64,000 bases of DNA. Source: ZC4RG30 sp965652645. GTDB lineage: Bacteria; Pseudomonadota; Gammaproteobacteria; Steroidobacterales; Steroidobacteraceae. Shown piece after piece: positions 1-7,775 of the stretch. The notes beneath the pieces were generated by a model that had not been told where the DNA came from, searched no databases, and was given only the letters and a program-made list of their open reading frames with translations. The DNA lies in assembly GCA_965652645.1 (NCBI GenBank), contig CBFGXE010000008.1:46720-110719 (forward strand). The letters are read 5' to 3'. The position numbers were made by a program, and so were the translations under genes. Position 1 is the first letter of the stretch, and each line of letters opens with the position of its first letter.

Positions 1-90
1 AAGCTCACCGCGCTGATTGCGCAGAACCAGCCACGCATCCAGAAGCGAATCGAGGAGGCAATTGCAAGGTCAGAGGCTGGAGACCTCTGA
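1..90 (+). CDS. 3' end of an unidentified gene (partial)
   Basis: Frame 1 is open from the window edge to TGA at 88-90 and reads as a charged helical tail ending ARSEAGDL. Codon use is compatible with the neighbours (GC-rich third positions), but only 29 residues are visible, so neither the family nor the reality of the gene can be settled here. An 8-bp hairpin overlaps the stop codon. Confidence 0.4.
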   Translation, partial: KLTALIAQNQPRIQKRIEEAIARSEAGDL

Positions 91-91
91 C
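69..91 (+). terminator. Hairpin over the stop codon of the partial first gene
   Basis: GTCAGAGG (69-76) and CCTCTGAC (84-91) form a perfect 8-bp stem with a 7-nt loop, followed by CTGTATT. It could end transcription of the upstream gene, but there is no real T-run, so intrinsic termination is only an inference. Confidence 0.3.
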
Positions 92-139
92 TCTGTATTG
101 CGGAAGTATGGCCAACATGGGCGCCTGGACGCGACATAC

Positions 140-535
140 ATGACCGAAGGCCTGGTGACCATACAAACGTACTCGGACGTGACCGAGGCGCAAATCGCCG
201 GCGGGCTGCTCAGATCGGCGGGCATCCCCGTGCACCTTCATGGCGCAAACCACGTCTCGGCCAACTGGATGCTGGGCCTTGCCGTCGGAGTCAGGTTGCA
301 GGTTCCTGCAAGCTTCGAGAGTGACGCCCGCGAGATCCTGGCAATCGAAGCTCCGCTCGAAGAACCTGGCGATACCTGCCCAAGGTGCGGAAGCGCCGAA
401 GTGGTGGCTGCCTCTGCAAGCAGGAAGGCCTCACTGGTTCTCACGCACATGCTGCAACTGCCATGGCCATTCCGTCGTGACAGGCTCCGCTGCCAAAGTT
501 GTGCGCACACCTGGGCCCAGGGTAGCGACAACTGA
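140..535 (+). CDS. DUF2007-like protein with C-terminal zinc ribbon
   Basis: 131 residues from ATG 140. Residues about 1-70 (TYSDVTEAQIAGGLLRSAGI) resemble the DUF2007 'putative signal transducing protein' domain, a small alpha/beta fold of unknown role. The C-terminal half carries two CxxC pairs (CPRCGS near residue 80 and CQSCAHTW near residue 120) that form a likely zinc ribbon. No signal peptide, so cytoplasmic. An earlier in-frame start at 17 exists, but it would add an unrelated basic stretch, and the DUF2007 homology begins right after ATG 140. The ribosome site is weak. The molecular function is unknown. Confidence 0.75.
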   Translation: MTEGLVTIQTYSDVTEAQIAGGLLRSAGIPVHLHGANHVSANWMLGLAVGVRLQVPASFESDAREILAIEAPLEEPGDTCPRCGSAEVVAASASRKASLVLTHMLQLPWPFRRDRLRCQSCAHTWAQGSDN

Positions 536-603
536 TCGATGCAGGAGAGAGAGTGTGTGGTAACGGCGCCACCCATCATGGCTGGCATGCAAAGGAGGAA
601 GTG

Positions 604-1065
604 ATGGGACATCCCGCATCCAGGATACTGCCGACTGTGTCCGCATCGCTCCTGGCTGGCCTGCTTTTCCTGCCGGTCACCGCTGATGCGGCCGACGCCG
701 TTGCGCAGCAACTCACAGCGCCCAGGGCGTCGGAAAAGGTTGCCGCCGTACTTTGGACGCGGCGAGCCGACCGCTACACGCTCCAGATCGTCTTCCCCCG
801 CTCCAGTCGCGTGATGGGCCGGGTTGACGGCAGGAAGCTCGATCCCAACGGGCCGAATCCCGAGGTGACCTTGTGGCTGCTGGGAGAGGACGGTACCGTC
901 ATTTCGGTCTCAAGGGAGCAGCCACTGGGAGCAGGACCGCCCAGCGTGCCTGCGGAGGCAGCTTATTCGGTATCCCTCGCCTCCGGCGAACGGGCGGTGG
1001 CGGCGGCAATCAGGATCGACGACGCGTTCTTCATCGAGCCGCTGCAAGCCTTGAACAGCAAGTAG
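604..1065 (+). CDS. Hypothetical secreted protein
   Basis: 153 residues. ATG 604 is preceded by AAAGGAGGA at 591-599, an excellent ribosome site that decides the start over the longer frame beginning at 553. Residues 1-30 form a signal peptide (hydrophobic LLAGLLFLPVTADA, cleavage after ADA). The mature part is rich in beta-strand-like segments and has no cysteine. No family recognised. It sits 58 bp before the NlpE/META lipoprotein gene and may be co-transcribed with it. Confidence 0.75.
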   Translation: MGHPASRILPTVSASLLAGLLFLPVTADAADAVAQQLTAPRASEKVAAVLWTRRADRYTLQIVFPRSSRVMGRVDGRKLDPNGPNPEVTLWLLGEDGTVISVSREQPLGAGPPSVPAEAAYSVSLASGERAVAAAIRIDDAFFIEPLQALNSK

Positions 1066-1123
1066 CCCCCGCGTTGATGGACGCCGACGCAATCGCTTCG
1101 CAGCATCGAACGAGGAGGCCCCC

Positions 1124-1918
1124 GTGAACAAGACATCGACGGTCGCGCTTTTCTCCCTGGCATTCATCCTCACCGGTTGTGGGGCTGATCGCAGCCCTCC
1201 ACCCCCTTCTCCTGTTTCTTCTGCCCCGGCCGATTCCGCGCACAATTCCCGCAATTCCCTGGACTGGGCCGGCACCTACCGCGGAGTCCTCCCTTGCGCC
1301 GACTGCGAAGGGATCGAAACCGTCATTGCCCTGGCCGAAGACGGCAGCTTCCGCGAGCACACCCGCTACCTCGGGAGGAACGAAGGGCAGACGGAGTCCT
1401 CCCGCCAGGGCACTTTCGACTGGAGCACGGACGGCAGCACCGTGACGCTGGCTGGCGATCCGCCCAACCCCTATCGCGTGGGCGAAAACCGCCTCACGCG
1501 CCTGGCGCTGGACGGCTCGCCGGTTACCGGGACCCTGGCGGAGAACTATGTGCTCACCAGGGTCACCCCGGAGATCACCGGCTGGAGATGGATACTGGTC
1601 GAGCTGAGGGGAGAGCCTGTGACTGGACTGGAGCGCGCTCCTTTCCTTGTGCTCAACGCCGCGGAAAATCGCGCCACGGGCTTCGGTGGCTGCAACAGCT
1701 TCTCCGGTGGCTTCGTGCTGGATGAGGCCACCCTGCGCCTGCGCTTTGAACGCATGGTGTCCACGCTGCGCGCCTGCGCTGCCGGCATGGAAACCGAGCA
1801 GGCACTGCACCAGGTGCTCGAGATGGTCGACAACTACTCGCTCTCTGGCGACCAGCTGTCTCTCAACCGGGCACGCATGGCGCCCCTGGCGCGCTTCGTC
1901 GCCAGCTTTCCGGAATGA
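1124..1918 (+). CDS. Lipoprotein with NlpE-like and META (HslJ-like) domains
   Basis: 264 residues from ATG 1124. The signal peptide ends in the lipobox LTGC, so this is a lipid-anchored envelope protein. A proline-rich linker follows, then an NlpE N-terminal-type domain (about residues 45-150) with the diagnostic PCADCEGIET, where the CxxC matches the copper/redox motif of NlpE. Residues about 155-264 look like a META/HslJ domain (GWRWILVELRGEPV, FGGCNSFSGGF, STLRACAAGMETEQA). In Escherichia coli NlpE is an outer-membrane lipoprotein that signals envelope stress through Cpx, and META domains occur in heat-shock-linked lipoproteins. A combined role in envelope stress or metal resistance is inference. 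Confidence 0.85.
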   Translation: MNKTSTVALFSLAFILTGCGADRSPPPPSPVSSAPADSAHNSRNSLDWAGTYRGVLPCADCEGIETVIALAEDGSFREHTRYLGRNEGQTESSRQGTFDWSTDGSTVTLAGDPPNPYRVGENRLTRLALDGSPVTGTLAENYVLTRVTPEITGWRWILVELRGEPVTGLERAPFLVLNAAENRATGFGGCNSFSGGFVLDEATLRLRFERMVSTLRACAAGMETEQALHQVLEMVDNYSLSGDQLSLNRARMAPLARFVASFPE

Positions 1919-2045
1919 GCTTGACGAACAAGACAGTTGCCGAATTCCCCGCGCGCGTTGAAACTCCATTCCCGTGACGCCACCACCTGCCTCCGGGGGC
2001 AACCGGTCGGCGACACGCATGCAAGTAACAGAGAGGACTCTCAAG

Positions 2046-2279
2046 ATGGCCGCAAAGAAGAAAGGCAAGGTGAAACGGACAACCCTGCGCAGCTCGAAGG
2101 GAACCAAGCTCTACGCCGTCCGCAATGCCGACGGCACGTTCCGCGACATCCAGACCTACAAGCGCGCCCACGCCGCTGACCTGCGGCGCACCAGCAAGAC
2201 GGAGGCGCCTGCCAAGAGCGCTGCGAAGAAGAAAGCCAGGAAAAAGGCCAAGAAGAAGGCCCCGGCCAAGAAGAAGTAG
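2046..2279 (+). CDS. Small basic protein with lysine/alanine-rich tail
   Basis: 77 residues from ATG 2046, with AGAGGA about 10 nt upstream. The first 50 residues (KGTKLYAVRNADGTFRDIQTYKRAHAADLRR) look like a small folded domain. The last 27 are an AKKKARKKAKKK-type tail like the C-termini of histone H1-like or AlgP-like bacterial proteins. Nucleic-acid binding is a fair inference from the charge; no specific function is known. The longer frame from 1974 has no ribosome site. Confidence 0.7.
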   Translation: MAAKKKGKVKRTTLRSSKGTKLYAVRNADGTFRDIQTYKRAHAADLRRTSKTEAPAKSAAKKKARKKAKKKAPAKKK

Positions 2280-2331
2280 CCTTACTCCCCCCGCACGGCT
2301 GGAGAGCTGCCAGCCGTGCGCAGGCGGTGGC

Positions 2332-3003
2332 ATGAACATCAGGTCCATCCTTGAAGTCACCGGTTTCGTGGTGCTTCCGGGAGTCCTCTCCCAGGCCCAG
2401 TGCCGCAGCATCGCCCGCCAGATTGACCAGCAGCCTGGCACGGCTGGCGACCGCAATCTCCTGCAGGAGACCTGGTGTTCTGACCTGGCTGCATCACTCC
2501 GGGACACCATTGATCTTGGCGCGGCCCTGACCGGATCCGTCGCCGTGCAGTGCACGTACTTCGACAAGTCCGAACACTCCAACTGGCTCGTGCCGCTGCA
2601 CCAGGACCTCGGCATTCCGGTGCAGGAACGCGTGTCGGCGGCTGAACTGACGGGCTGGTCCACCAAGCAGGGCATGGTTTTTGTCCAGCCGCCCGCCTCC
2701 GTGGTTGAGACGCTGACCATCGTCCGCGTGCACCTGGATGACAGCACCGAAGACAATGGTCCGCTGCGCGTGGTGCCCGGTTCGCACCTGGCCGGGAGAC
2801 TGCGCGCCGAGGAACAGCGCAGGTTCCGTGATCTGCACGGGGAGGTGGTCTGCACCACGCCCCGCGGAGGCGTCATCGCCTTGAAGCCCCTGCTCCTGCA
2901 CGCTTCAAGCAAGGCGACGGTGCCTCGGCCCCGCAGGGTGCTTCACTATCTGTATGGCCCCAGGGACCTGCCGCATGGACTGGCGTGGGCGAAAGCGGTC
3001 TGA
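2332..3003 (+). CDS. Phytanoyl-CoA dioxygenase (PhyH) family protein
   Basis: 223 residues from ATG 2332. Fe(II)/2-oxoglutarate oxygenase features are visible: LHQDLG supplies HxD of the metal triad (near residue 92), DNGPLRVVPGSH is the family's typical mid-domain motif, LLLHASS supplies the distal histidine (near residue 190), and a following arginine in RPRRVLHYLY would bind 2-oxoglutarate. PhyH proteins hydroxylate diverse small molecules; the substrate here is unknown. Starting the protein earlier (2125) would overlap the lysine-rich gene out of frame and is unlikely. Confidence 0.85.
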   Translation: MNIRSILEVTGFVVLPGVLSQAQCRSIARQIDQQPGTAGDRNLLQETWCSDLAASLRDTIDLGAALTGSVAVQCTYFDKSEHSNWLVPLHQDLGIPVQERVSAAELTGWSTKQGMVFVQPPASVVETLTIVRVHLDDSTEDNGPLRVVPGSHLAGRLRAEEQRRFRDLHGEVVCTTPRGGVIALKPLLLHASSKATVPRPRRVLHYLYGPRDLPHGLAWAKAV

Positions 3004-3141
3004 CGCCCTTCTGGTGCCTGCCCTGGAGTTCCAGCTTTCCCTTGATGAACTTTGCGCGCCATGTTGGTGCACACCGCCTTCGGGCGCAGGGCCTCCCACC
3101 GATAGCTGGCGTAGCCCCGGTGAAAGTGGTAATCAGGCGTG

Positions 3142-3609
3142 ATGATCCAGAGGCGCACCCTGATTTCGTTCGTCACGGCATCGCTGGTTGCGCCGCCCAC
3201 CCTGGCCTGCGTTCCGGTGACCAGGGGCGCCAACCTTGAAAGCGAGGTGCTGCGTGCGTATCAGGAGGCTGCCGCCGTGGTGCTCGCCGAGGTCATCGAG
3301 GCAAGAACCGAAAAGCGCTACCCCCCGTTCGGTGACGGGCCGGTACATCATGCGCGCCTGAGGGTCATGGTGCAGTGGAAAGGCCGGCACGAACCGGGCA
3401 GCGAGATCGAAACCACGGCCGGCACCGGCGCGGCGATGTGCAACGCCGTGCTGGCGCGCGGCGAGGTACACCTGCTCTACCTGCCCGCCGATGAACCCTA
3501 CGAGCTCACCTCCATCCGCCACCTGAAGCTCGAGGATGCGTCGCAGGACATCCGGATCCTGGGCGATCGCTATCGCAGGCCCACCGCCGGCGGAGGAGCG
3601 AGGGGATAG
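3142..3609 (+). CDS. Hypothetical exported protein
   Basis: 155 residues from ATG 3142 (a GTG lies directly upstream at 3139). The N-terminus (RRTLISFVTASLVAPPTLAC) is a signal sequence with a twin arginine. A cysteine follows directly, but the residues before it (PTLAC) are an imperfect lipobox. The body has VVLAEVIEAR, then VQWKGRHEPGSEIE and a second cysteine in GAAMCNAVLARGEVHLLYL, a layout reminiscent of secreted NTR/TIMP-like beta-barrel domains. That resemblance is weak, so the protein is left unnamed. Confidence 0.65.
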   Translation: MIQRRTLISFVTASLVAPPTLACVPVTRGANLESEVLRAYQEAAAVVLAEVIEARTEKRYPPFGDGPVHHARLRVMVQWKGRHEPGSEIETTAGTGAAMCNAVLARGEVHLLYLPADEPYELTSIRHLKLEDASQDIRILGDRYRRPTAGGGARG

Positions 3610-3782
3610 CGCCATGCGCCAGGCCCCCATCGCGCTGCTGGCAGTGGCTGCCAGAACCTGCCGCACATCGGGATTCCGGGTGGAGTAGCGGCTGGCTGAT
3701 TGGCCGGCGGCCTGGTCTTGACCCTGCGCCACGCGTGGATCATGGTGCCTTCGCCCCACAGAGCGAACACCAAGGAGTCCAC

Positions 3783-4151
3783 ATGAAACGCGCCATCGTC
3801 GGAGCGGCCATCGCCGCAACCGCCATCGTCTCCTTCGTGGCCATGTCCGGCGACGCACCGGACCGACCCGCAGGTGTCTCTGCCAACGAATGGATCCCCG
3901 TCACTGATTCGTTCGGCATCGTGCTGATGCAGACTCACGTGCCGGTCACCGGCAGCGGTGACGCCCTGGAGAAGCTGGAAGGATCCGGCGGCGTGATCAT
4001 GCAGCCCCGGGGTGGAAGCGGTTACACGCCCCCGAGCACCATGCTGCTGCTTCGGCCACCCGTCGGTGGCTACTTTATGGTCAAGGGCGCCGGCGGCTGG
4101 ACGCGCCTGGTCGTGGTCGAACCGGTGAAAGGCCCGGGCGACGCCGGCTGA
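3783..4151 (+). CDS. Hypothetical exported or membrane-anchored protein
   Basis: 122 residues from ATG 3783, with AAGGAG about 7 nt upstream; this favours the start over the longer frame from 3735. Residues 1-22 (MKRAIVGAAIAATAIVSFVAM) are a signal peptide or anchor. The remainder includes EWIPVTDSFGIVL and a glycine-rich GGYFMVKGAGGWTRLVVVEP. No family recognised. It stands alone, 89 bp before the small membrane peptide gene. Confidence 0.65.
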   Translation: MKRAIVGAAIAATAIVSFVAMSGDAPDRPAGVSANEWIPVTDSFGIVLMQTHVPVTGSGDALEKLEGSGGVIMQPRGGSGYTPPSTMLLLRPPVGGYFMVKGAGGWTRLVVVEPVKGPGDAG

Positions 4152-4240
4152 TCCTTCCCGATCGAGGGTTTCGCTGACCTGCGCCCATCGTAGGCTGGCT
4201 GCATCAACGTTGGGCGCAACGCGCCCAGAAGGCAGACAGC

Positions 4241-4393
4241 ATGGGTACGGGCGACAGTGGCGCGGAGTACAGCTACATCCCGCACGTGGAGCGCCAGCGG
4301 CGCAAGGTCGCGATTCGACTGGTGGTGGCCCTGTCGGCCGTCGGAATACTGGTCGTGCTGGCGAGCTGGCTTGCCAGCCAGGCCAGGCTCTAG
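4241..4393 (+). CDS. Small single-span membrane protein (50 aa)
   Basis: ATG 4241 to TAG 4391-4393. A polar, partly basic N-terminus (SYIPHVERQRRKVAIR) is followed by one strongly hydrophobic segment (LVVALSAVGILVVLASWLA), then a short tail SQARL. Positive residues before the span predict an N-in orientation. The ribosome site is weak (AGAAGGCAG). The last bases overlap the stop codon of convergent fabH. The clean amphipathic and hydrophobic layout suggests a real gene, but no family is recognised. Confidence 0.5.
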   Translation: MGTGDSGAEYSYIPHVERQRRKVAIRLVVALSAVGILVVLASWLASQARL

Positions 4394-5355
4394 AGCCGTA
4401 CCAGCGCGGCGCCCCAGGTAAAGCCGCCGCCAAACGCCTCCAGCAGCAGCAGGTCGCCCTGCTTGATGCGCCCGTCACGCACGCCGGTATCCAGTGCGAG
4501 CGGCACGGAGGCGGCGGAAGTGTTGCCGTGTTCGTGCACGGTGACGATCACGCGCTCCATCGGCAGGTCGAGCTTCCTGGCCACGGCCTGGATGATGCGG
4601 ATGTTGGCCTGGTGCGGCACCAGCCAGTCGATGGCCGACTTCGGGAGCCCGTTCTTCTCCAGCACCTCGTCCACCGAGGCGCCGAGCATGGTAACCGCCA
4701 CCTTGAAGGTCTCGCGACCCAGCATGCGGATCACCGCGCGTCCGCCGGAATCCGGCGCATAACCGCGCGATACGCCCCCGGTGCAATACAGCAGATTTTC
4801 GTAGCTGCCATCGGCATGCAGGTGGGTGGAGATGATGCCGGCCTCTTCGGACGGCGCCAGGACCACCGCGCCCGCGCCGTCGGCGAACAGGATGGCGGTG
4901 GTACGGTCGGTGAAATCGGTGATGCGGCTGAGCGTCTCGGCGCCCACCACCAGCGCGCGCTTCGCCGAACCGGTTCGCACGAACTTGTCGGCAATCGACA
5001 GCGCGTAGATGAAGCCGCTGCAGGCCGCCTCCACGCTGAAGGCCGGCACGCCAAGGCATCCCAGGCGTGCCTGCAACAGCGTGCCGCTGTTGGGGAACAC
5101 CAGGTCGGGCGTGGCGGTGGCAAAGACAATCAGGTCGATGTCGGTGGGCGCAATGCCCGCCGCGGCGATGGCGCGGCGCGCGGCCTGCTCGGCCATGTCG
5201 ACGGTGGTCTCGCCCTCGGCCGCATAGCGGCGCTCGACGATGCCCGTGCGCTCACGGATCCACTCGTCGGAGGTGTCCATCATCTTCTCGAGGTCGGTGT
5301 TGTGCACCACCCTCTCGGGAAGATACGACCCGGTGCCGATGATTCGGGAATTCAT
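4390..5355 (-). CDS. fabH: 3-oxoacyl-[acyl-carrier-protein] synthase III
   Basis: 321 residues. Condenses acetyl-CoA with malonyl-ACP to begin type II fatty-acid synthesis in the cytoplasm. The catalytic triad is intact: Cys in VEAACSGF (near 113), His in PHQANIRI (near 247) and Asn in HGNTSAAS (near 277). ATG 5355 (MNSRIIGTGSYLPE) matches the usual FabH start; the upstream in-frame ATG at 5415 would add an arginine-rich leader. It lies downstream of rpmF and yceD on the same strand, the common yceD-rpmF-(plsX)-fabH order, here without plsX between. Confidence 0.95.
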   Translation of the reverse strand: MNSRIIGTGSYLPERVVHNTDLEKMMDTSDEWIRERTGIVERRYAAEGETTVDMAEQAARRAIAAAGIAPTDIDLIVFATATPDLVFPNSGTLLQARLGCLGVPAFSVEAACSGFIYALSIADKFVRTGSAKRALVVGAETLSRITDFTDRTTAILFADGAGAVVLAPSEEAGIISTHLHADGSYENLLYCTGGVSRGYAPDSGGRAVIRMLGRETFKVAVTMLGASVDEVLEKNGLPKSAIDWLVPHQANIRIIQAVARKLDLPMERVIVTVHEHGNTSAASVPLALDTGVRDGRIKQGDLLLLEAFGGGFTWGAALVRL

Positions 5356-5431
5356 GCAGCAGTGCGCGGTACGCCGCCGGTGCGCACCAGGGAGGTGCGC
5401 CCGCGCGCGATTCACCGCGCCGCGCGGTTCC

Positions 5432-5623
5432 TCAGTCTTCCGCCGAGTCGGCCGGCGCTTCGATCACGCGCTTGCCGCGGTAGAAGCCATCCGGGGTGAT
5501 GCGATGGCGCAGGTGCGTCTCGCCGGACTGGGGATCGATCGACAGCGCCGGCTTGGCGACGTGATCGTGCGAGCGGTGCATTCCGCGCTTGGAGGGAGTC
5601 TTGCGACTCTTCTGGACTGGCAT
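5432..5623 (-). CDS. rpmF: 50S ribosomal protein L32
   Basis: 63 residues, beginning MPVQKSRKTPSKRGMHRSHD, the typical L32 N-terminus, and continuing with the conserved GETHLRHRITPDGFYRGKRV. Slightly longer than Escherichia coli L32 (57 aa) because of an acidic tail. No zinc-binding cysteines, as in the C-minus L32 form. Sits 14 bp after yceD and 76 bp before fabH, consistent with one operon linking ribosome and fatty-acid genes. Confidence 0.95.
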   Translation of the reverse strand: MPVQKSRKTPSKRGMHRSHDHVAKPALSIDPQSGETHLRHRITPDGFYRGKRVIEAPADSAED

Positions 5624-5637
5624 GGCTTATCTCTCCG

Positions 5638-6159
5638 TCAGATTCCGTCTTTCGACCGGTTCGCCAGCAGCTCGCCAAGGTTGGCGAACGGCCGCTGCAC
5701 CGGCGGTGCTGCGCTCTCCCGCTCCGGCTGCCGCGCGGCCGGGCACTGCCCTTCCGCGTGGCGTGGCGCTGCGGGCAGCGCCAGCAACAATTCCTCTTCG
5801 GCCAGCTCGGCCGGCGCGATGCGCCCCTCGGGCGCCAGCGCCGTCTCCAGCTCCGGCGGCACATCGGCCGCCGCGGCCTCGGACTCGAGCAGTGCCACGC
5901 GTGAATTGCCCGCGAATCGCACCGGCATCGGTCCCAGGCAACGCTGGCACACCAGCGTTACTTCCGCCTCGAAGCTCACGTCGGCGATGATGTGTTTCAT
6001 CTCGCGCGACAGCCCGATGCTGCCTGTCAGCATGCCCTCGGGGCTGGCAAGCTGCTCGGCGATGCGCGGCAGGCGCGCTACGGGAACGGCGATATCCAGT
6101 CGCCTGCCCTCGTCGGCCAGCACCGCCACATTGCACAGCTTGAGGCCGTCCTCGGGCAT
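5638..6159 (-). CDS. yceD: YceD/DUF177 family protein (23S rRNA accumulation protein)
   Basis: 173 residues from ATG 6159, the same length as Escherichia coli YceD. DUF177 features include TLVCQRCLGPMP with the CxxC pair and the acidic EEELLLALPAAPRH segment before a C-terminal NPF-like PFANLGEL. YceD is linked to 23S rRNA accumulation and is almost always next to rpmF, as here. An upstream ATG at 6219 (MSLSKQEL) would overlap the divergent maf start; family length favours 6159, though the ribosome site there is poor. Confidence 0.85.
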   Translation of the reverse strand: MPEDGLKLCNVAVLADEGRRLDIAVPVARLPRIAEQLASPEGMLTGSIGLSREMKHIIADVSFEAEVTLVCQRCLGPMPVRFAGNSRVALLESEAAAADVPPELETALAPEGRIAPAELAEEELLLALPAAPRHAEGQCPAARQPERESAAPPVQRPFANLGELLANRSKDGI

Positions 6160-6217
6160 GGGGCGCGTATCATAGGTAGCCCCCCTTGGAGGCGCAAGTT
6201 CCTGTTTAGACAGGCTC

Positions 6218-6808
6218 ATGATCGCACCACAACGCCTGATCCTCGCCTCCACTTCCCCGCACCGCCGGATGCTGCTCCAGCGGCTGGGGCTGCCGTTCCA
6301 GGCGCTGGCGCCCGAGGTGGACGAGGCGCTGCGGGAGGGAGAAGCCCCGCAAGCCCGGGCAGAGCGCCTGGCGCGGGCCAAGGCCGCCGCTATTGCATCG
6401 CAGCACCCCGGTGCCATCGTGATCGGCAGCGACCAGGTGTGCAGCCTGACGGCCGGGGGCACGGCGCAGGTGCTGCGCAAGCCCGGCGACCGGGACACCT
6501 GCCGGGCGCAGCTTTTGGCCATGGCCGGACAGGTGGTGCGGTTCGACACCGCCGTGGCCCTGCGGCTGGACGGGCGCGAGCTGCTGCACAGCGAACCAAC
6601 GCTGGTGCAGTTCCGCCCGGTGAGCGCCGGGCAGATCGAGCACTACATGGATCGGGAGCCGGCATTCGACTGCGCCGGCGGCTTCAAGTGCGAGGGACTC
6701 GGCGTGACGCTGTTCGAGTCCATCCAGTCGCGGGACCCGACCGCGCTGGTCGGGTTGCCGCTGATCTGGTTGTGCGAGGCACTGCGCACGCTGGGCGTGC
6801 GCGTCTGA
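6218..6808 (+). CDS. Maf/YceF-type nucleotide pyrophosphatase
   Basis: 196 residues from ATG 6218. Maf proteins hydrolyse non-canonical nucleoside triphosphates to monophosphates; the YceF branch prefers 7-methyl-GTP. Seen here: ILASTSPHRRMLLQRLGLPF at the N-terminus, IGSDQV in the middle and GFKCEGLGVTLFESIQSRDPTALVGLPL at the C-terminus, all Maf signatures. Divergent from yceD, with 58 bp between the chosen starts. The YceF-like assignment rests on context (beside rpmF/yceD) and motif similarity. Confidence 0.88.
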   Translation: MIAPQRLILASTSPHRRMLLQRLGLPFQALAPEVDEALREGEAPQARAERLARAKAAAIASQHPGAIVIGSDQVCSLTAGGTAQVLRKPGDRDTCRAQLLAMAGQVVRFDTAVALRLDGRELLHSEPTLVQFRPVSAGQIEHYMDREPAFDCAGGFKCEGLGVTLFESIQSRDPTALVGLPLIWLCEALRTLGVRV

Positions 6809-6817
6809 AGCGAGGCC

Positions 6818-7717
6818 TCAGTCCGGCTGCGCCGGCACGTTGATCGGCCAGCCGCCCAGTTCCTGCTCGGGCTGGAACACGCGGATGTAGGCCTCGACCA
6901 TGTGGATCTGGCCATCGTAGATCTTGAAGTTCTCGAAGGCGGTGAGCTTGTCGGAGCCCGGACCGCTGCGATTCCACGACAGGCGCATCATCACGATGCC
7001 CATGCGCTCATCCACGTAGATGTCGCGCAGGGTGACCTTGCCCAGGCGGTTGAACACCGACAGCGACTGCTGGCCGATGTTCTCGCAGCCCGGCGTGAAG
7101 GTGCAATCGGGACCGGCCATGTACGAGCCGTTCTCGAAGCGGTAGGCATCCTTCGAGAAGGGCGTACCCACGGAGTCGAAGTTCTTCGCGGAATTCAGGC
7201 CGCGCGGATAGTGCATGGCGATGCGGATGGCTTCCTCGCGCGAGGCCAGCTGCGAGGGCTTCGGCGCGATGTTCATCGCCCTGGCGGGCGCAGTCATGTT
7301 GTCCACCACGAACAGCATGCCGTCGGCCTTGCTGCGCGTGGCCACCAGCTCCAGCTCGGAGATGCGGTCACCGGCAGCCTTCACGCGCACCACGAGGATG
7401 ACGGGCGCGCCGCCCTCCTCCACCATTGCGGTGCCGATGGCCTGGCCCGCGCGCTCGTCGATGACGTCCTGGCGGTAACCGCGCAATTTGGTCACGGAGC
7501 GGATCAGGCCGACCTGGTTGAGCTTCTTCTCCACCGCGTCTTCGGTGACGCGCAGGGTGTCGGTGACGGGCAGCCTGGTGACGTCATCCTCGATGAAGGA
7601 GTGCAGCACCTGCGTGACCAGTCCGCGCAGGCACTCGCGGTCGCAGGCCGGCTGCGGCGCAGCCGCGAAGGCAGTGGGCGCCAGCAGCAGCAGGCACAGG
7701 GCAAGGGACTTCTTCAC
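6818..7717 (-). CDS. Secreted NTF2-like (DUF8021-type) protein
   Basis: 299 residues. GTG 7717 is preceded by GGAGG at an 8-nt spacing. Signal peptide MKKSLALCLLLLAPTAFA. The first mature domain begins with CDRECLRGLVTQVLHSFIEDDVTRLPVTDTLRVTEDAVEKKL, the pattern of the DUF8021/SnoaL-like fold in which an opening helix precedes a cone-shaped beta sheet. The C-terminal half repeats a similar hydrophobic pattern. Such proteins act as small ligand-binding proteins or cofactor-free enzymes; no substrate can be named. The same broad fold recurs in the 47-50 kb cluster. Confidence 0.65.
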   Translation of the reverse strand: MKKSLALCLLLLAPTAFAAAPQPACDRECLRGLVTQVLHSFIEDDVTRLPVTDTLRVTEDAVEKKLNQVGLIRSVTKLRGYRQDVIDERAGQAIGTAMVEEGGAPVILVVRVKAAGDRISELELVATRSKADGMLFVVDNMTAPARAMNIAPKPSQLASREEAIRIAMHYPRGLNSAKNFDSVGTPFSKDAYRFENGSYMAGPDCTFTPGCENIGQQSLSVFNRLGKVTLRDIYVDERMGIVMMRLSWNRSGPGSDKLTAFENFKIYDGQIHMVEAYIRVFQPEQELGGWPINVPAQPD

Positions 7718-7775
7718 GGGGACATCCTCCTGGAAAACGGAATCGACGCGAGACTACACCTGATGATGGCCGGCA

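Noticed and set aside
4210..5499. 429-residue plus-strand frame overlapping fabH
   Set aside because: Opposite fabH, which has a complete catalytic triad; only the 50-residue frame at 4241 in a different phase looks plausible.
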